From: Enterovibrio norvegicus_B
GTDB taxonomy: Bacteria; Pseudomonadota; Gammaproteobacteria; Enterobacterales; Vibrionaceae
Assembly (NCBI RefSeq): GCF_002876705.1
Contig: NZ_MDAG01000011.1
Location: forward strand, 1 to 64,000
Reading direction: 5' to 3'
Length of the DNA stretch: 64,000 nt
Shown: positions 9,012 through 16,801 of the stretch, piece by piece
Numbering within the stretch: the first letter of the stretch is position 1
How the letters are laid out: every line of letters begins with the position of its first letter
Notes under the pieces: model-generated
Databases searched by the model: none
Seen by the model: only the letters and a program-made list of their open reading frames with translations
Told to the model about the DNA's origin: nothing
Translations under genes and position numbers: made by a program

Positions 9012-9175
9012 TAAAAAAAATCCCGCATATAGCGGGGAAGCCCAAGAAACTGGGTGTGAGTGTATCGATGAGTGAGTAGCTTAGCTGCTGAACCAACCTA
9101 TTATCCGTATCGCGACAGAAGGAGAAGTCTGTCTGCTTAGGGGTTCACAACACAATCGTTAACAGCTTGTTAATT
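9012..9175 (-). ncRNA. Candidate small RNA or leader between the lysR-type gene and tusA
   Basis: On the minus strand a CCCGC-ATATA-GCGGG hairpin (9022-9036) is followed by eight T residues (9013-9020), and is preceded by a second hairpin CCCA-6-TGGG (9041-9054). No minus-strand gene ends here: the only neighbours are the lysR-type gene, starting further left, and tusA on the other strand. The terminator therefore closes a short transcript starting to the right, possibly from TTGGAA (9198-9203) with a weak -10 near 9176-9181. Alternatively it is an attenuator in the lysR leader. I do not recognise a known family. Confidence 0.35.
9159..9173. repeat. Inverted repeat TTAACA-3-TGTTAA upstream of tusA
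   Basis: A perfect 6-bp inverted repeat around GCT in the AT-rich promoter region shared by tusA and the candidate small RNA. It is a possible regulator-binding site (the spacing of a LysR box would be larger). Confidence 0.35.
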
Positions 9176-9268
9176 AAATTACACATATATTTTACAATTC
9201 CAAGCCCTGTTGAATATTTTGTCGTCATAAGTATGATCAGGTCGACGTTTTTAATGCGACGAAAGAAT

Positions 9269-9514
9269 ATGAGTTCAGAATTTGAAAAACCGGATCATTA
9301 TTTAGACGCTGAAGGCCTGCGTTGTCCTGAGCCTGTAATGATGGTGAGAAAAACAATCCGTAACATGAAAGAAGGCGAATCGTTGTTAATTGTTGCCGAT
9401 GACCCATCGACGACGCGCGACATTCCAAGCTTTTGCCGGTTTATGGATCATACGCTCGTCGCACAAGAATCAGAATCAGCGCCATATCGCTACCTGATCC
9501 GCAAAGGTGTGTGA
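9269..9514 (+). CDS. tusA: Sulfur carrier protein TusA
   Basis: TusA accepts persulfide sulfur from the cysteine desulfurase IscS and passes it to TusBCD for 2-thiolation of tRNA wobble uridines. The protein is 81 residues, the family size, when started at MSSEFEKPDHYLD; the open frame continues upstream for 34 codons but those residues are not family-like. The essential cysteine is in the GLRCPEPVMMVRK motif near residue 19. It is monocistronic, with a strong terminator. Confidence 0.92.
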   Translation: MSSEFEKPDHYLDAEGLRCPEPVMMVRKTIRNMKEGESLLIVADDPSTTRDIPSFCRFMDHTLVAQESESAPYRYLIRKGV

Positions 9515-9557
9515 ACAGCGCTACAGTTCACACAATATATGCAGCAGGCAAAACAAG

Positions 9558-9583
9558 AAAAGGCAGCTTAGGCTGCCTTTTTT
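9558..9583 (+). terminator. Terminator of tusA
   Basis: AGGCAGC-TTAG-GCTGCCT stem (9561-9578) flanked by A and T runs, 44 bp past the tusA stop. Confidence 0.85.
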
Positions 9584-9588
9584 ATTGT

Positions 9589-9858
9589 TCAATATTCAAA
9601 CGCAGAGGACTGTTCAACATCACTTATCTTCTTACGCAGCACAACGTTTTCACGTTCAAGTTCCCGCAACTCTTTTTTCAGCGGCAAAATATACCGAACA
9701 CGAATCAGCGCATCGATAGATAAGTAAGTGGTCACTATCGCACCAACCACCATGGGTATCCACATATCGGTAAGCATCATACCCAAAATATTGAGCGCTA
9801 ACGCCGTGTGAAACAACCACAGTTGACTACGTGGACTGATCGCGAGAAACCGCTCCAT
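9589..9858 (-). CDS. Small membrane protein with C-terminal coiled coil
   Basis: An 89-residue protein I cannot name. Two hydrophobic segments (about residues 12-30 and 33-50) are followed by a charged heptad-like helix (KKELRELERENVVLRKKISDVEQ), which suggests an inner-membrane hairpin with a cytoplasmic coiled coil. The start is supported by a near-perfect AAGGAG ribosome site 6 bp before the ATG. It lies between tusA (convergent) and the manganese exporter gene, 98 bp downstream of the latter on the same strand. Function unknown. Confidence 0.7.
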   Translation of the reverse strand: MERFLAISPRSQLWLFHTALALNILGMMLTDMWIPMVVGAIVTTYLSIDALIRVRYILPLKKELRELERENVVLRKKISDVEQSSAFEY

Positions 9859-9956
9859 AACGTGCTCCTTACATCAACCTAACTTCCCTCACGCTACCAT
9901 GAAGTTTGTCATGGGAGTGTCGATATAATCACACATTTATACGCCGGAAGATGACA

Positions 9957-10511
9957 TTACAGTTTCAATAACACCACCACCGCGAGGACTAAAAACACGG
10001 CTGCGGTGATATACCTCATGGTATCCAAAGGCAACGCATTCGCCGCTTTTTTTCCAAACAACACCACAGGTACATTGGCCAGCAACATGCCTATCGTCGT
10101 ACCGATGATCACCAGCCACAACGCCTCATGATACTGGGCGCCAAGCATGGTGGTTGCCACTTGCGTTTTGTCCCCTATCTCAGCAATAAAAAACGCAATG
10201 AAGCTCGCCACAAAAGGCCCGTGTTTTGATTCAGACTCTTCGTCAAATTTATCGGGGATAAGTATCCAGCCCGCCATCGCAACAAAGCTCAGCAACAATA
10301 CCCAATTCAAAATCTCGGGAGAAAGATAGTCTGCAACCACCACACCCAACCAAGCGGCTAATGCATGATTCAATAACGTCGCGAAAAAGATGGCCAGAAT
10401 GATAGGTATGGGTTTGCGGTATCGACTTGCTAACAGCAAGGACAAGAGTTGAGTTTTATCACCGATTTCCGCCAAGGCGACGGTCGTGATAGAGACGACA
10501 AGTATGCTCAT
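9957..10511 (-). CDS. mneA: Manganese exporter MneA (UPF0016/Gdt1 family)
   Basis: A 184-residue inner-membrane protein of the UPF0016/GDT1/TMEM165 family, whose Vibrio member MneA exports Mn2+. The duplicated family motif E-x-G-D-K-T is present in both halves: ALAEIGDKTQLLSLLLA near residue 12 and FIAEIGDKTQVATTML near residue 104, with about six membrane helices. I start at the ATG at 10511 (MSILVVSITTV); the frame is open a further 41 codons upstream but that part overlaps the riboswitch and is not protein-like. The GGAAAAC ribosome site lies just before the ATG and inside the riboswitch expression platform. Confidence 0.9.
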   Translation of the reverse strand: MSILVVSITTVALAEIGDKTQLLSLLLASRYRKPIPIILAIFFATLLNHALAAWLGVVVADYLSPEILNWVLLLSFVAMAGWILIPDKFDEESESKHGPFVASFIAFFIAEIGDKTQVATTMLGAQYHEALWLVIIGTTIGMLLANVPVVLFGKKAANALPLDTMRYITAAVFLVLAVVVLLKL

Positions 10512-10695
10512 TATTGTTTTCCAGGGCGGGTGATTGATTCGACAACAATGACAGATCCCATGCCCCGCCGGTTCATGTGATATGTCATTGGTCTCGTCAA
10601 ACTCACAATGTAAGTCGTCATTACCATGAAGCATGTGGCTTCAACTATGTTGATAATGACCTCGCTGGCGCGAGAGACTACTCCCCAAAAACGAC
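10512..10695 (-). promoter_or_regulatory. yybP-ykoY manganese riboswitch in the mneA leader
   Basis: The minus strand has the hallmark 5' segment TTTGGGGAGTAG, the UCAACAUA-type internal segment and the 3' segment ACCGGCGGGGCATGGGATC of the yybP-ykoY (Mn2+-sensing) riboswitch. Downstream, GGCGGG can pair with CCCGCC just before the ribosome site, a plausible off-state hairpin sequestering translation. The position in front of an Mn2+ exporter is the classical arrangement. Exact ends would need a covariance-model search. Confidence 0.85.
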
Positions 10696-10699
10696 CTGC

Positions 10700-10729
10700 A
10701 TTCTACGATTATCTGTGGCACAGACTCAA
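10700..10729 (-). promoter_or_regulatory. Likely mneA promoter
   Basis: On the minus strand TTGAGT (10724-10729) and TAGAAT (10700-10705) are separated by 18 bp, placing the start just upstream of the riboswitch aptamer. Confidence 0.55.
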
Positions 10730-10824
10730 TAGTCTCAATTCAAGAGTTCCGACAAACATCGCTTGTCTCATGTTCAACGGACAAAAAACCGCCATCAACG
10801 CTACTTATCCCACGCCTAGCGCGT

Positions 10825-10830
10825 TATAAT
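10825..10830 (+). promoter_or_regulatory. -10 element of the glyQS promoter
   Basis: A perfect TATAAT with a GC-rich surround 41 bp before the glyQ start. The -35 region 17 bp upstream (TACTTA) is weak. Confidence 0.5.
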
Positions 10831-10870
10831 CGCGTGTTATTTTCCATTCACTAATCGCGCGAACCTGACG

Positions 10871-11788
10871 ATGCAAAAATTCGACGTTAAAACTTTTCAG
10901 GGCATGATCCTCGCGCTGCAGGATTACTGGGCCCAACAAGGTTGCACCATCGTGCAACCACTCGACATGGAAGTAGGTGCAGGCACCTCTCACCCAATGA
11001 CGTGTCTGCGAGCAATCGGCCCCGAGCCAATTGCAGCCGCATACGTTCAACCTTCACGTCGCCCGACTGATGGCCGTTACGGTGAAAACCCTAACCGTCT
11101 ACAACACTACTATCAGTTCCAGACCATCATGAAGCCATCTCCTGACAACATTCAGGAATTGTACTTGGGTTCGCTACGTGTTCTTGGTATCGACCCAGAA
11201 GTGCATGATATTCGCTTCGTAGAAGACAACTGGGAAAACCCAACATTGGGTGCTTGGGGTCTTGGCTGGGAAGTTTGGCTAAATGGCATGGAAGTGACGC
11301 AGTTTACTTACTTCCAGCAAGTAGGTGGACTTGAGTGTAAGCCGGTTACCGGCGAAATCACTTACGGTATCGAACGTCTTGCCATGTACATTCAAGCGGT
11401 AGACTCTGTTTATGACTTGGTATGGACCGATGGCCCATTCGGCAAAGTGACGTACGGCGATATCTTCCACCAGAACGAAGTTGAGCAATCGACCTACAAC
11501 TTTGAACACGCAGATGTAGATTTCTTGTTTGCGTACTTCGATCAGTGCGAGAAAGAGTGTAAGCACCTTCTCGAACTTGAAAAGCCACTGTCTCTTCCAG
11601 CGTATGAGCGCATTCTAAAAGCAGGCCATGCATTCAACCTATTGGATGCACGTAAGGCAATCTCTGTGACTGAGCGTCAACGCTACATCCTTCGCATTCG
11701 TAACCTGACGAAGTCAGTTGCAGAAGCGTACTACGCATCACGTGAAGCACTTGGCTTCCCAATGTGTAAAAAGGATGAGGAGAAGTAA
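10871..11788 (+). CDS. glyQ: Glycine--tRNA ligase alpha subunit
   Basis: The 305-residue catalytic (class II) subunit of the heterotetrameric bacterial glycyl-tRNA synthetase. Family landmarks include the N-terminal FQGMILALQDYWAQQGCTIVQPLDMEVGAG region, the motif-2-like ASY-type segment and GGLECKPVTGEITYGIERLAMY. Length matches E. coli GlyQ (303). The stop is directly followed by glyS, starting at 11790. Confidence 0.97.
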   Translation: MQKFDVKTFQGMILALQDYWAQQGCTIVQPLDMEVGAGTSHPMTCLRAIGPEPIAAAYVQPSRRPTDGRYGENPNRLQHYYQFQTIMKPSPDNIQELYLGSLRVLGIDPEVHDIRFVEDNWENPTLGAWGLGWEVWLNGMEVTQFTYFQQVGGLECKPVTGEITYGIERLAMYIQAVDSVYDLVWTDGPFGKVTYGDIFHQNEVEQSTYNFEHADVDFLFAYFDQCEKECKHLLELEKPLSLPAYERILKAGHAFNLLDARKAISVTERQRYILRIRNLTKSVAEAYYASREALGFPMCKKDEEK

Positions 11789-11789
11789 G

Positions 11790-13871
11790 ATGGCAAAGAA
11801 TTTCCTGATTGAGCTAGGTACAGAAGAATTGCCACCAACGCAACTTCGTACCCTTGCTGAAGCGTTCGCTGCGAACTTTGAAAGAGAATTGAAAGACGCA
11901 GAGCTAACGCACGAAGGCATTACTTGGTACGCGACCCCTCGCCGCCTTGCATTGAAGATTGCATCGCTGGACGAGCAACAAGCTGACAAGCTGGTTGAGA
12001 AACGTGGACCTGCTGTGTCTGTTGCGTTTGATGCCGATGGTAATCCAACCAAAGCGGCACAAGGTTGGGCGCGTGGTAACGGTATCACCGTTGAACAAGC
12101 TGACCGTATTGCAACTGACAAAGGCGAATGGCTTCTGTTTAAACAAGAAGTCAAAGGCCAAGACGCGAAAGAAATCATTGTTTCACTGGCAGATAAAGCA
12201 CTGGCCAATCTGCCTATCGCGAAGCCAATGCGTTGGGGAGATAAAGACACCCAATTCATCCGCCCTGTAAAAACCCTGACCATCCTGATGGGTGAAGACC
12301 TTATTGAAGGCACCATCATGGGCGTGGCTTCTGCACGCACTATCCGTGGTCACCGCTTTATGGGTGAACCAGAATTTACCATCGACAATGCCGATCAGTA
12401 TCCAGCAATCTTGGAAGAGCGCGGTAAAGTCATGGCGGATTACGAAGCGCGTAAAGCCATCATTCTCGAGGATGCGAAGAAAGCGGCAGAGCTGGTTGGC
12501 GGTATCGCAGATCTAGAAGATGACTTGGTAGAAGAAGTCACCTCTTTGGTTGAATGGCCAGTTGTACTGACCGCAACCTTCGAAGAAGCGTTCTTGAAGG
12601 TACCTGCTGAAGCGCTGGTTTACACCATGAAAGGTGACCAGAAGTACTTCCCTGTTTACAGCGAAGACAAGCAGCTTCTGCCTAACTTCATCTTCGTATC
12701 AAACATCGAGTCAAAAGAGCCACGCCACGTTATTGAAGGTAACGAGAAGGTTGTACGCCCTCGCCTAGCGGATGCGGAATTCTTCTTCAATACCGACCGT
12801 AAGCGTCCGTTGATTGATCGTTTGCCACAATTGGAAACGGCGATTTTCCAGAAACAATTGGGCACCATCAAAGACAAAACGGATCGTATCACCGAGCTTG
12901 CTGGCTACATTGCTGACAAGATTGGTACTGACGTTGATAACGCGAAACGTGCAGGCCTGCTTGCGAAATGTGATTTGATGACCTCAATGGTTTTTGAATT
13001 CACTGACACCCAAGGTGTGATGGGCATGCACTATGCTCGCCACGATGGCGAAGCTGAAGAAGTTGCGGTCGCGCTGAACGAGCAATACATGCCACGTTTT
13101 GCTGGCGATGATTTACCTAGCAATGGTGTTTCATCTGCTCTGTCGATGGCTGACAAGCTTGATACTATCGTCGGTATCTTTGGTATTGGCCAAGCACCGA
13201 AAGGCTCTGATCCATTCGCGCTTCGTCGTGCATCTTTGGGTGTGCTTCGTATCATCGTTGAATACGGTTACGACTTGGATTTGGTTGACCTTGTTGCCAA
13301 AGCAAAATCACTGTTTGCGCTAGAAGATGGCACCAGCCGTCTGACTAACGACAACGTTGAGAGTGATGTTATCGAATTCATGCTGGGTCGCTTCCGTGCT
13401 TGGTATCAAGACGAAGGCCACAGTGTAGACGTTATCCAAGCGGTTCTTGCTCGTCGCCCTACTCAACCAGCAGACTTCGATCAGCGTGTTAAGGCGGTTA
13501 CTCATTTCCGCTCACTAGACGCTGCAGAATCGCTGGCAGCCGCGAACAAACGTGTGGGTAATATCCTGGCGAAATTCGAAGGCCAACTACCCGCAGCCAT
13601 CGATGCAAACCTTCTGGTTGAAGATGCAGAGAAAACACTGGCAGACAAAGTGACGTCTTTGGTTGAAAGCCTTGCACCGCTATTTGCGGCTGGTGATTAC
13701 CAGACCGCGCTGACGCAGCTTGCAGACCTTCGTGAACCTGTAGACAGCTTCTTCGATAACGTCATGGTCATGGCGGAAGATGAAGCCCTAAAGGCTAACC
13801 GTCTCGCATTGCTGAATACCCTTCGTAGCCAGTTTATGAACGTTGCAGATATTTCTCTGCTTAAGAAATAA
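11790..13871 (+). CDS. glyS: Glycine--tRNA ligase beta subunit
   Basis: The 693-residue beta subunit, which carries the HD-domain and tRNA-recognition parts of glycyl-tRNA synthetase. I use the ATG at 11790 (MAKNFLIELGTEELPP), which has a GAGGAGAAG ribosome site and gives the family length (E. coli 689); the open frame extends 24 codons into glyQ but without family similarity. The HD-like motif HYARHDGE is visible around residue 413. Only 1 bp separates it from the glyQ stop, so the pair is translationally coupled. Confidence 0.96.
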   Translation: MAKNFLIELGTEELPPTQLRTLAEAFAANFERELKDAELTHEGITWYATPRRLALKIASLDEQQADKLVEKRGPAVSVAFDADGNPTKAAQGWARGNGITVEQADRIATDKGEWLLFKQEVKGQDAKEIIVSLADKALANLPIAKPMRWGDKDTQFIRPVKTLTILMGEDLIEGTIMGVASARTIRGHRFMGEPEFTIDNADQYPAILEERGKVMADYEARKAIILEDAKKAAELVGGIADLEDDLVEEVTSLVEWPVVLTATFEEAFLKVPAEALVYTMKGDQKYFPVYSEDKQLLPNFIFVSNIESKEPRHVIEGNEKVVRPRLADAEFFFNTDRKRPLIDRLPQLETAIFQKQLGTIKDKTDRITELAGYIADKIGTDVDNAKRAGLLAKCDLMTSMVFEFTDTQGVMGMHYARHDGEAEEVAVALNEQYMPRFAGDDLPSNGVSSALSMADKLDTIVGIFGIGQAPKGSDPFALRRASLGVLRIIVEYGYDLDLVDLVAKAKSLFALEDGTSRLTNDNVESDVIEFMLGRFRAWYQDEGHSVDVIQAVLARRPTQPADFDQRVKAVTHFRSLDAAESLAAANKRVGNILAKFEGQLPAAIDANLLVEDAEKTLADKVTSLVESLAPLFAAGDYQTALTQLADLREPVDSFFDNVMVMAEDEALKANRLALLNTLRSQFMNVADISLLKK

Positions 13872-13887
13872 ACCTAAACACGAAGAA

Positions 13888-13918
13888 GAAGCCCCGCATC
13901 ATTGCGGGGCTTTTTTTT
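13888..13918 (+). terminator. Terminator of glyQS
   Basis: AAGCCCCGC / GCGGGGCTT stem with a 6-base loop followed by a run of eight T residues. Confidence 0.9.
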
Positions 13919-13944
13919 GTCCACTTCTCGCTTCTCAGGATAAT

Positions 13945-13960
13945 TGTTCCACGTGAAACA
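13945..13960. promoter_or_regulatory. parS centromere site
   Basis: TGTTCCACGTGAAACA is an exact match to the bacterial chromosomal parS consensus TGTTNCACGTGAAACA bound by ParB. It lies in the glyS-avtA intergenic region, about 15 kb from oriC. parA and parB are in the same window. Confidence 0.92.
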
Positions 13961-14129
13961 TCATTCTTACGTTATCTTTTACTCCCGAAAAACAATAAAG
14001 CGTTATACGTAAATCTGAATTCTAAGCTTCTCAGAAAAAGCCTGAAATCTGCGTTCAATTTGAGCAGTGTTTACGGTATGTTTGATGGATCGCGACGAAC
14101 AATAAATAAAGGATTAAGGTCTCGCACGT

Positions 14130-15380
14130 ATGCAGTTTTCTAAATTTGGGACGAAGTTTTCCCAACACTCTGGCATCACCCAATTGATGGATGATTTGAA
14201 TGACGGCTTAAGAAACCCGGATGCCATTATGCTTGGTGGTGGTAACCCAGCAGCCATCCCTGAAATGACAAATCACTTCACTGCACTTAGCCAACAAATG
14301 CTAGATGATGGAACCTTGGTTGCCGCACTATCAAACTATGATGGCCCACAAGGTAAAACTGCGTTCATTGAATCACTCGCAACCATGCTCAGCGACACCT
14401 ATGGTTGGCCGATCACGAGCAAGAACATCATGCTGACCAACGGCAGCCAATGTGCATTCTTCTATCTGTTTAATCTCTTTGCAGGTCACTACGACGATGG
14501 CAGTTTTAAGAAAGTGCTTCTTCCGCTCACACCAGAATACATTGGATATGCAGACTCAGGCTTGTCACCCGATATGTTTGTTAGCTTTAAACCTACCATT
14601 GAGTATTTGAAAAACCGTCAGTTTAAATACCACGTCGATTTTTCAACATTAGAGATTGATGAGTCAGTCAGCGCCATCTGTGCTTCCAGACCAACAAACC
14701 CTACTGGCAATGTTTTAACAGATAACGAAATAGCCCAACTCGACGTGTTGGCACGTAAGCACAATATTCCACTTATCATCGACAACGCTTATGGCGTGCC
14801 CTTCCCTAATATCATCTTTGAAGACGTAAAACCCTTCTGGAATGAAAATACGATTCTCTGTTCTAGCCTATCTAAATTAGGTTTACCCGGCGTTCGTTGC
14901 GGCATCATTGTCGCTGCAGAAGAAACCATTTCAGCCCTCACTAACATCAACGGCATCGTTAGTTTGTCCCCGTGCGGTGTGGGTCCGGCCATTGCCAACC
15001 AAATGCTAAATAATGGGGACTTACTCCGTTTGAGCGAAAACGTCATAAAGCCTTTTTATCAAAAGAAAGCACAACGAAGTGTAGAGCTACTTCAAAGTGC
15101 CATTCCAGATCCTCGTTTTAAAATTCACAAACCTGAAGGCGCTATATTTCTTTGGCTTTGGTTCGATGAACTTCCCATTACCACCAAAGAACTATACCAA
15201 CGCCTGAAAGCAAGAGGATTGCTCATTGTTCCAGGTGAGTACTTCTTTATTGGCTCAGACAGCGAATGGGAACATACACGTCAGTGCTTGCGAATGAACT
15301 ATGTTCAAGATGATGAGAAGATCCAAAAAGGGATCGAAATACTCGCTGTAGAAGTCGCGAAAGCGTATGGCGAGAAATAA
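14130..15380 (+). CDS. avtA: Valine--pyruvate aminotransferase AvtA
   Basis: A 416-residue PLP-dependent class I/II aminotransferase exchanging amino groups between valine and pyruvate (alanine/valine supply). The N-terminus MQFSKFGTKFSQHSGI and LGGGNPAAIPEM are typical of AvtA; the Schiff-base lysine is K249 in SSLSKLGLPGVR. Length equals E. coli AvtA (417). The stop codon abuts a parS site. The gene is alone, with a terminator at 15423. Confidence 0.93.
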   Translation: MQFSKFGTKFSQHSGITQLMDDLNDGLRNPDAIMLGGGNPAAIPEMTNHFTALSQQMLDDGTLVAALSNYDGPQGKTAFIESLATMLSDTYGWPITSKNIMLTNGSQCAFFYLFNLFAGHYDDGSFKKVLLPLTPEYIGYADSGLSPDMFVSFKPTIEYLKNRQFKYHVDFSTLEIDESVSAICASRPTNPTGNVLTDNEIAQLDVLARKHNIPLIIDNAYGVPFPNIIFEDVKPFWNENTILCSSLSKLGLPGVRCGIIVAAEETISALTNINGIVSLSPCGVGPAIANQMLNNGDLLRLSENVIKPFYQKKAQRSVELLQSAIPDPRFKIHKPEGAIFLWLWFDELPITTKELYQRLKARGLLIVPGEYFFIGSDSEWEHTRQCLRMNYVQDDEKIQKGIEILAVEVAKAYGEK

Positions 15381-15396
15381 TGTTTCACGTGAAACG
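15381..15396. promoter_or_regulatory. parS centromere site
   Basis: TGTTTCACGTGAAACG matches the parS consensus at 15 of 16 positions (last base G). It begins on the base following the avtA stop codon. Confidence 0.88.
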
Positions 15397-15422
15397 TTGA
15401 GTAAAAGCATCTAACTATTCCG

Positions 15423-15452
15423 AAGCCAGTTATTCATTAACTGGCTTTTTTT
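15423..15452 (+). terminator. Terminator of avtA
   Basis: Perfect 10-bp stem AAGCCAGTTA / TAACTGGCTT with a 5-base loop, then a T run. The following 15453-15766 holds no gene that I can support. Confidence 0.85.
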
Positions 15453-15766
15453 CGACCATCCCCTCGCCTCAGCGTGTTTTTATCAATCGCAATATTCCTA
15501 CTGACATCTATTCGACATTGTTCTCAGTTCACCTAGCTACGCTCACTTCCCTGAGCAACGTTAATATATAGTGGCAAGTAACTGTTGGCGGACTCAAACA
15601 GCAAATATCCTCACATCTTTAGACGTTCAGCCGAGTCACTGGACACTGGCAGAGCCATAGCTTCGTGAACGTTAAACCGGCTATCTAGATGAAAATGCAT
15701 ATGAAAAAGTGAGGCCATGAACTTCGGTTAAATTAACAGTAAGAGAAAGCGAGACCCATGATCACG

Positions 15767-15782
15767 TGTTCCACGTGAAACA
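15767..15782. promoter_or_regulatory. parS centromere site
   Basis: TGTTCCACGTGAAACA, an exact consensus match identical to the site at 13945, 33 bp before the start of the hydrolase gene. Confidence 0.92.
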
Positions 15783-15814
15783 TTTCTGTATCCGCGTATC
15801 AGGGAGGGTGAACA

Positions 15815-16690
15815 ATGACGGAATCAGAGGTCGAAATAGACGTAGATGGTGGATTGATATCAGGGACGCTTGTCACTCATGAAGAAGCTCTCAACAGTGC
15901 TGTGTCGATCATTATTGCGGGGTCGGGTCCAACCGATAGAAACGGTAATCAAGAAGGTTTGCGAAATGACAGTTTAGAAAAGATATCCACCAGCCTTCTA
16001 AGACACCAATACGCCAGTTTTCGATTCGATAAAAGAGGTGTGGGTAAATCATGTTTCACATCACTATTAGAGTCAGATCTGACCATTGATACGTATGTGA
16101 AAGATATACACTCCATCATTCAAACACTTTCAGATGAATACGGATTTAGGACATTTAATCTTATTGGGCATAGTGAAGGAGGGCTCATTGCATTGCTCGT
16201 CGCGCAAACGGCATTTATAAATTCGTTAGTACTGATCGCAACGCCTGCCCTATCTTTTGCTGAAAACCTCATCAAACAGTATCAACTACGCGCACCACAA
16301 TTTACGGAAGATGTTGAGACAATCCTTGAGGCGATTAAGAAAGGTAAAGCCGTTCAATGTGGTTGTGAACATCTATCCCTGGTGTTCCGCCCTTCAGTAA
16401 TCCCGTATATCAAGTCATGCTATTTTATCGATCCCTTGGCCATAGCATCAACGTTGAGTCGACCCATACATGTGATACAGGGCGACAATGATATTCAGGT
16501 TGAGGCAATGAATGGAATGATGTTTGAAGAGGTAGTGGGGAAAAGTTTTGTACGTCTAACAATGTGCAAAGGCATGAATCACGTGCTAGTGCGCTCATTC
16601 AAAGATCACGACCAAAACATCCACGCATACAACGATCCAACCCAACCAATACACCCTAAGCTTCAAAACGCACTAATCGACGCCCTATAA
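15815..16690 (+). CDS. Alpha/beta hydrolase
   Basis: A 291-residue serine hydrolase of the alpha/beta fold, related to the S33 aminopeptidase/acyl-esterase group. The oxyanion-loop segment IIIAGSGPTDRNGN, the nucleophile elbow GHSEGG (about residue 114-119), an acid in QGDNDIQV and the histidine in GMNHVL make a complete triad. There is no signal peptide, so it is probably cytoplasmic. GGAGGG precedes the ATG. It lacks gene neighbours of related function and lies in the parS cluster between avtA and gyrB. Substrate unknown. Confidence 0.8.
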   Translation: MTESEVEIDVDGGLISGTLVTHEEALNSAVSIIIAGSGPTDRNGNQEGLRNDSLEKISTSLLRHQYASFRFDKRGVGKSCFTSLLESDLTIDTYVKDIHSIIQTLSDEYGFRTFNLIGHSEGGLIALLVAQTAFINSLVLIATPALSFAENLIKQYQLRAPQFTEDVETILEAIKKGKAVQCGCEHLSLVFRPSVIPYIKSCYFIDPLAIASTLSRPIHVIQGDNDIQVEAMNGMMFEEVVGKSFVRLTMCKGMNHVLVRSFKDHDQNIHAYNDPTQPIHPKLQNALIDAL

Positions 16691-16733
16691 ACACCTATTA
16701 ATCAATGGGTTAGATGGACAGGTAACGCTACGT

Positions 16734-16760
16734 AAAAAAAACGCCGCTAATGCGGCGTTT
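16734..16760 (-). terminator. Terminator of the dnaA-dnaN-recF-gyrB group
   Basis: Read on the minus strand, AAACGCCGC / GCGGCGTTT with a 4-base loop and a following T run, 42 bp past the gyrB stop. Confidence 0.8.
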
Positions 16761-16801
16761 GATACACAGATTTTAAGCAGCGAACGCTGTAAAACAACTC
16801 A

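Noticed and set aside
10512..10634. N-terminal extension of the mneA frame (41 codons)
   Set aside because: It overlaps the riboswitch aptamer and ribosome site, and the translated part is unlike the family; the ATG at 10511 is the sound start.
15453..15766. A gene or RNA between avtA and the hydrolase
   Set aside because: No open frame with a ribosome site, no tRNA-like fold and no second terminator were seen; only parS sites and the avtA terminator.
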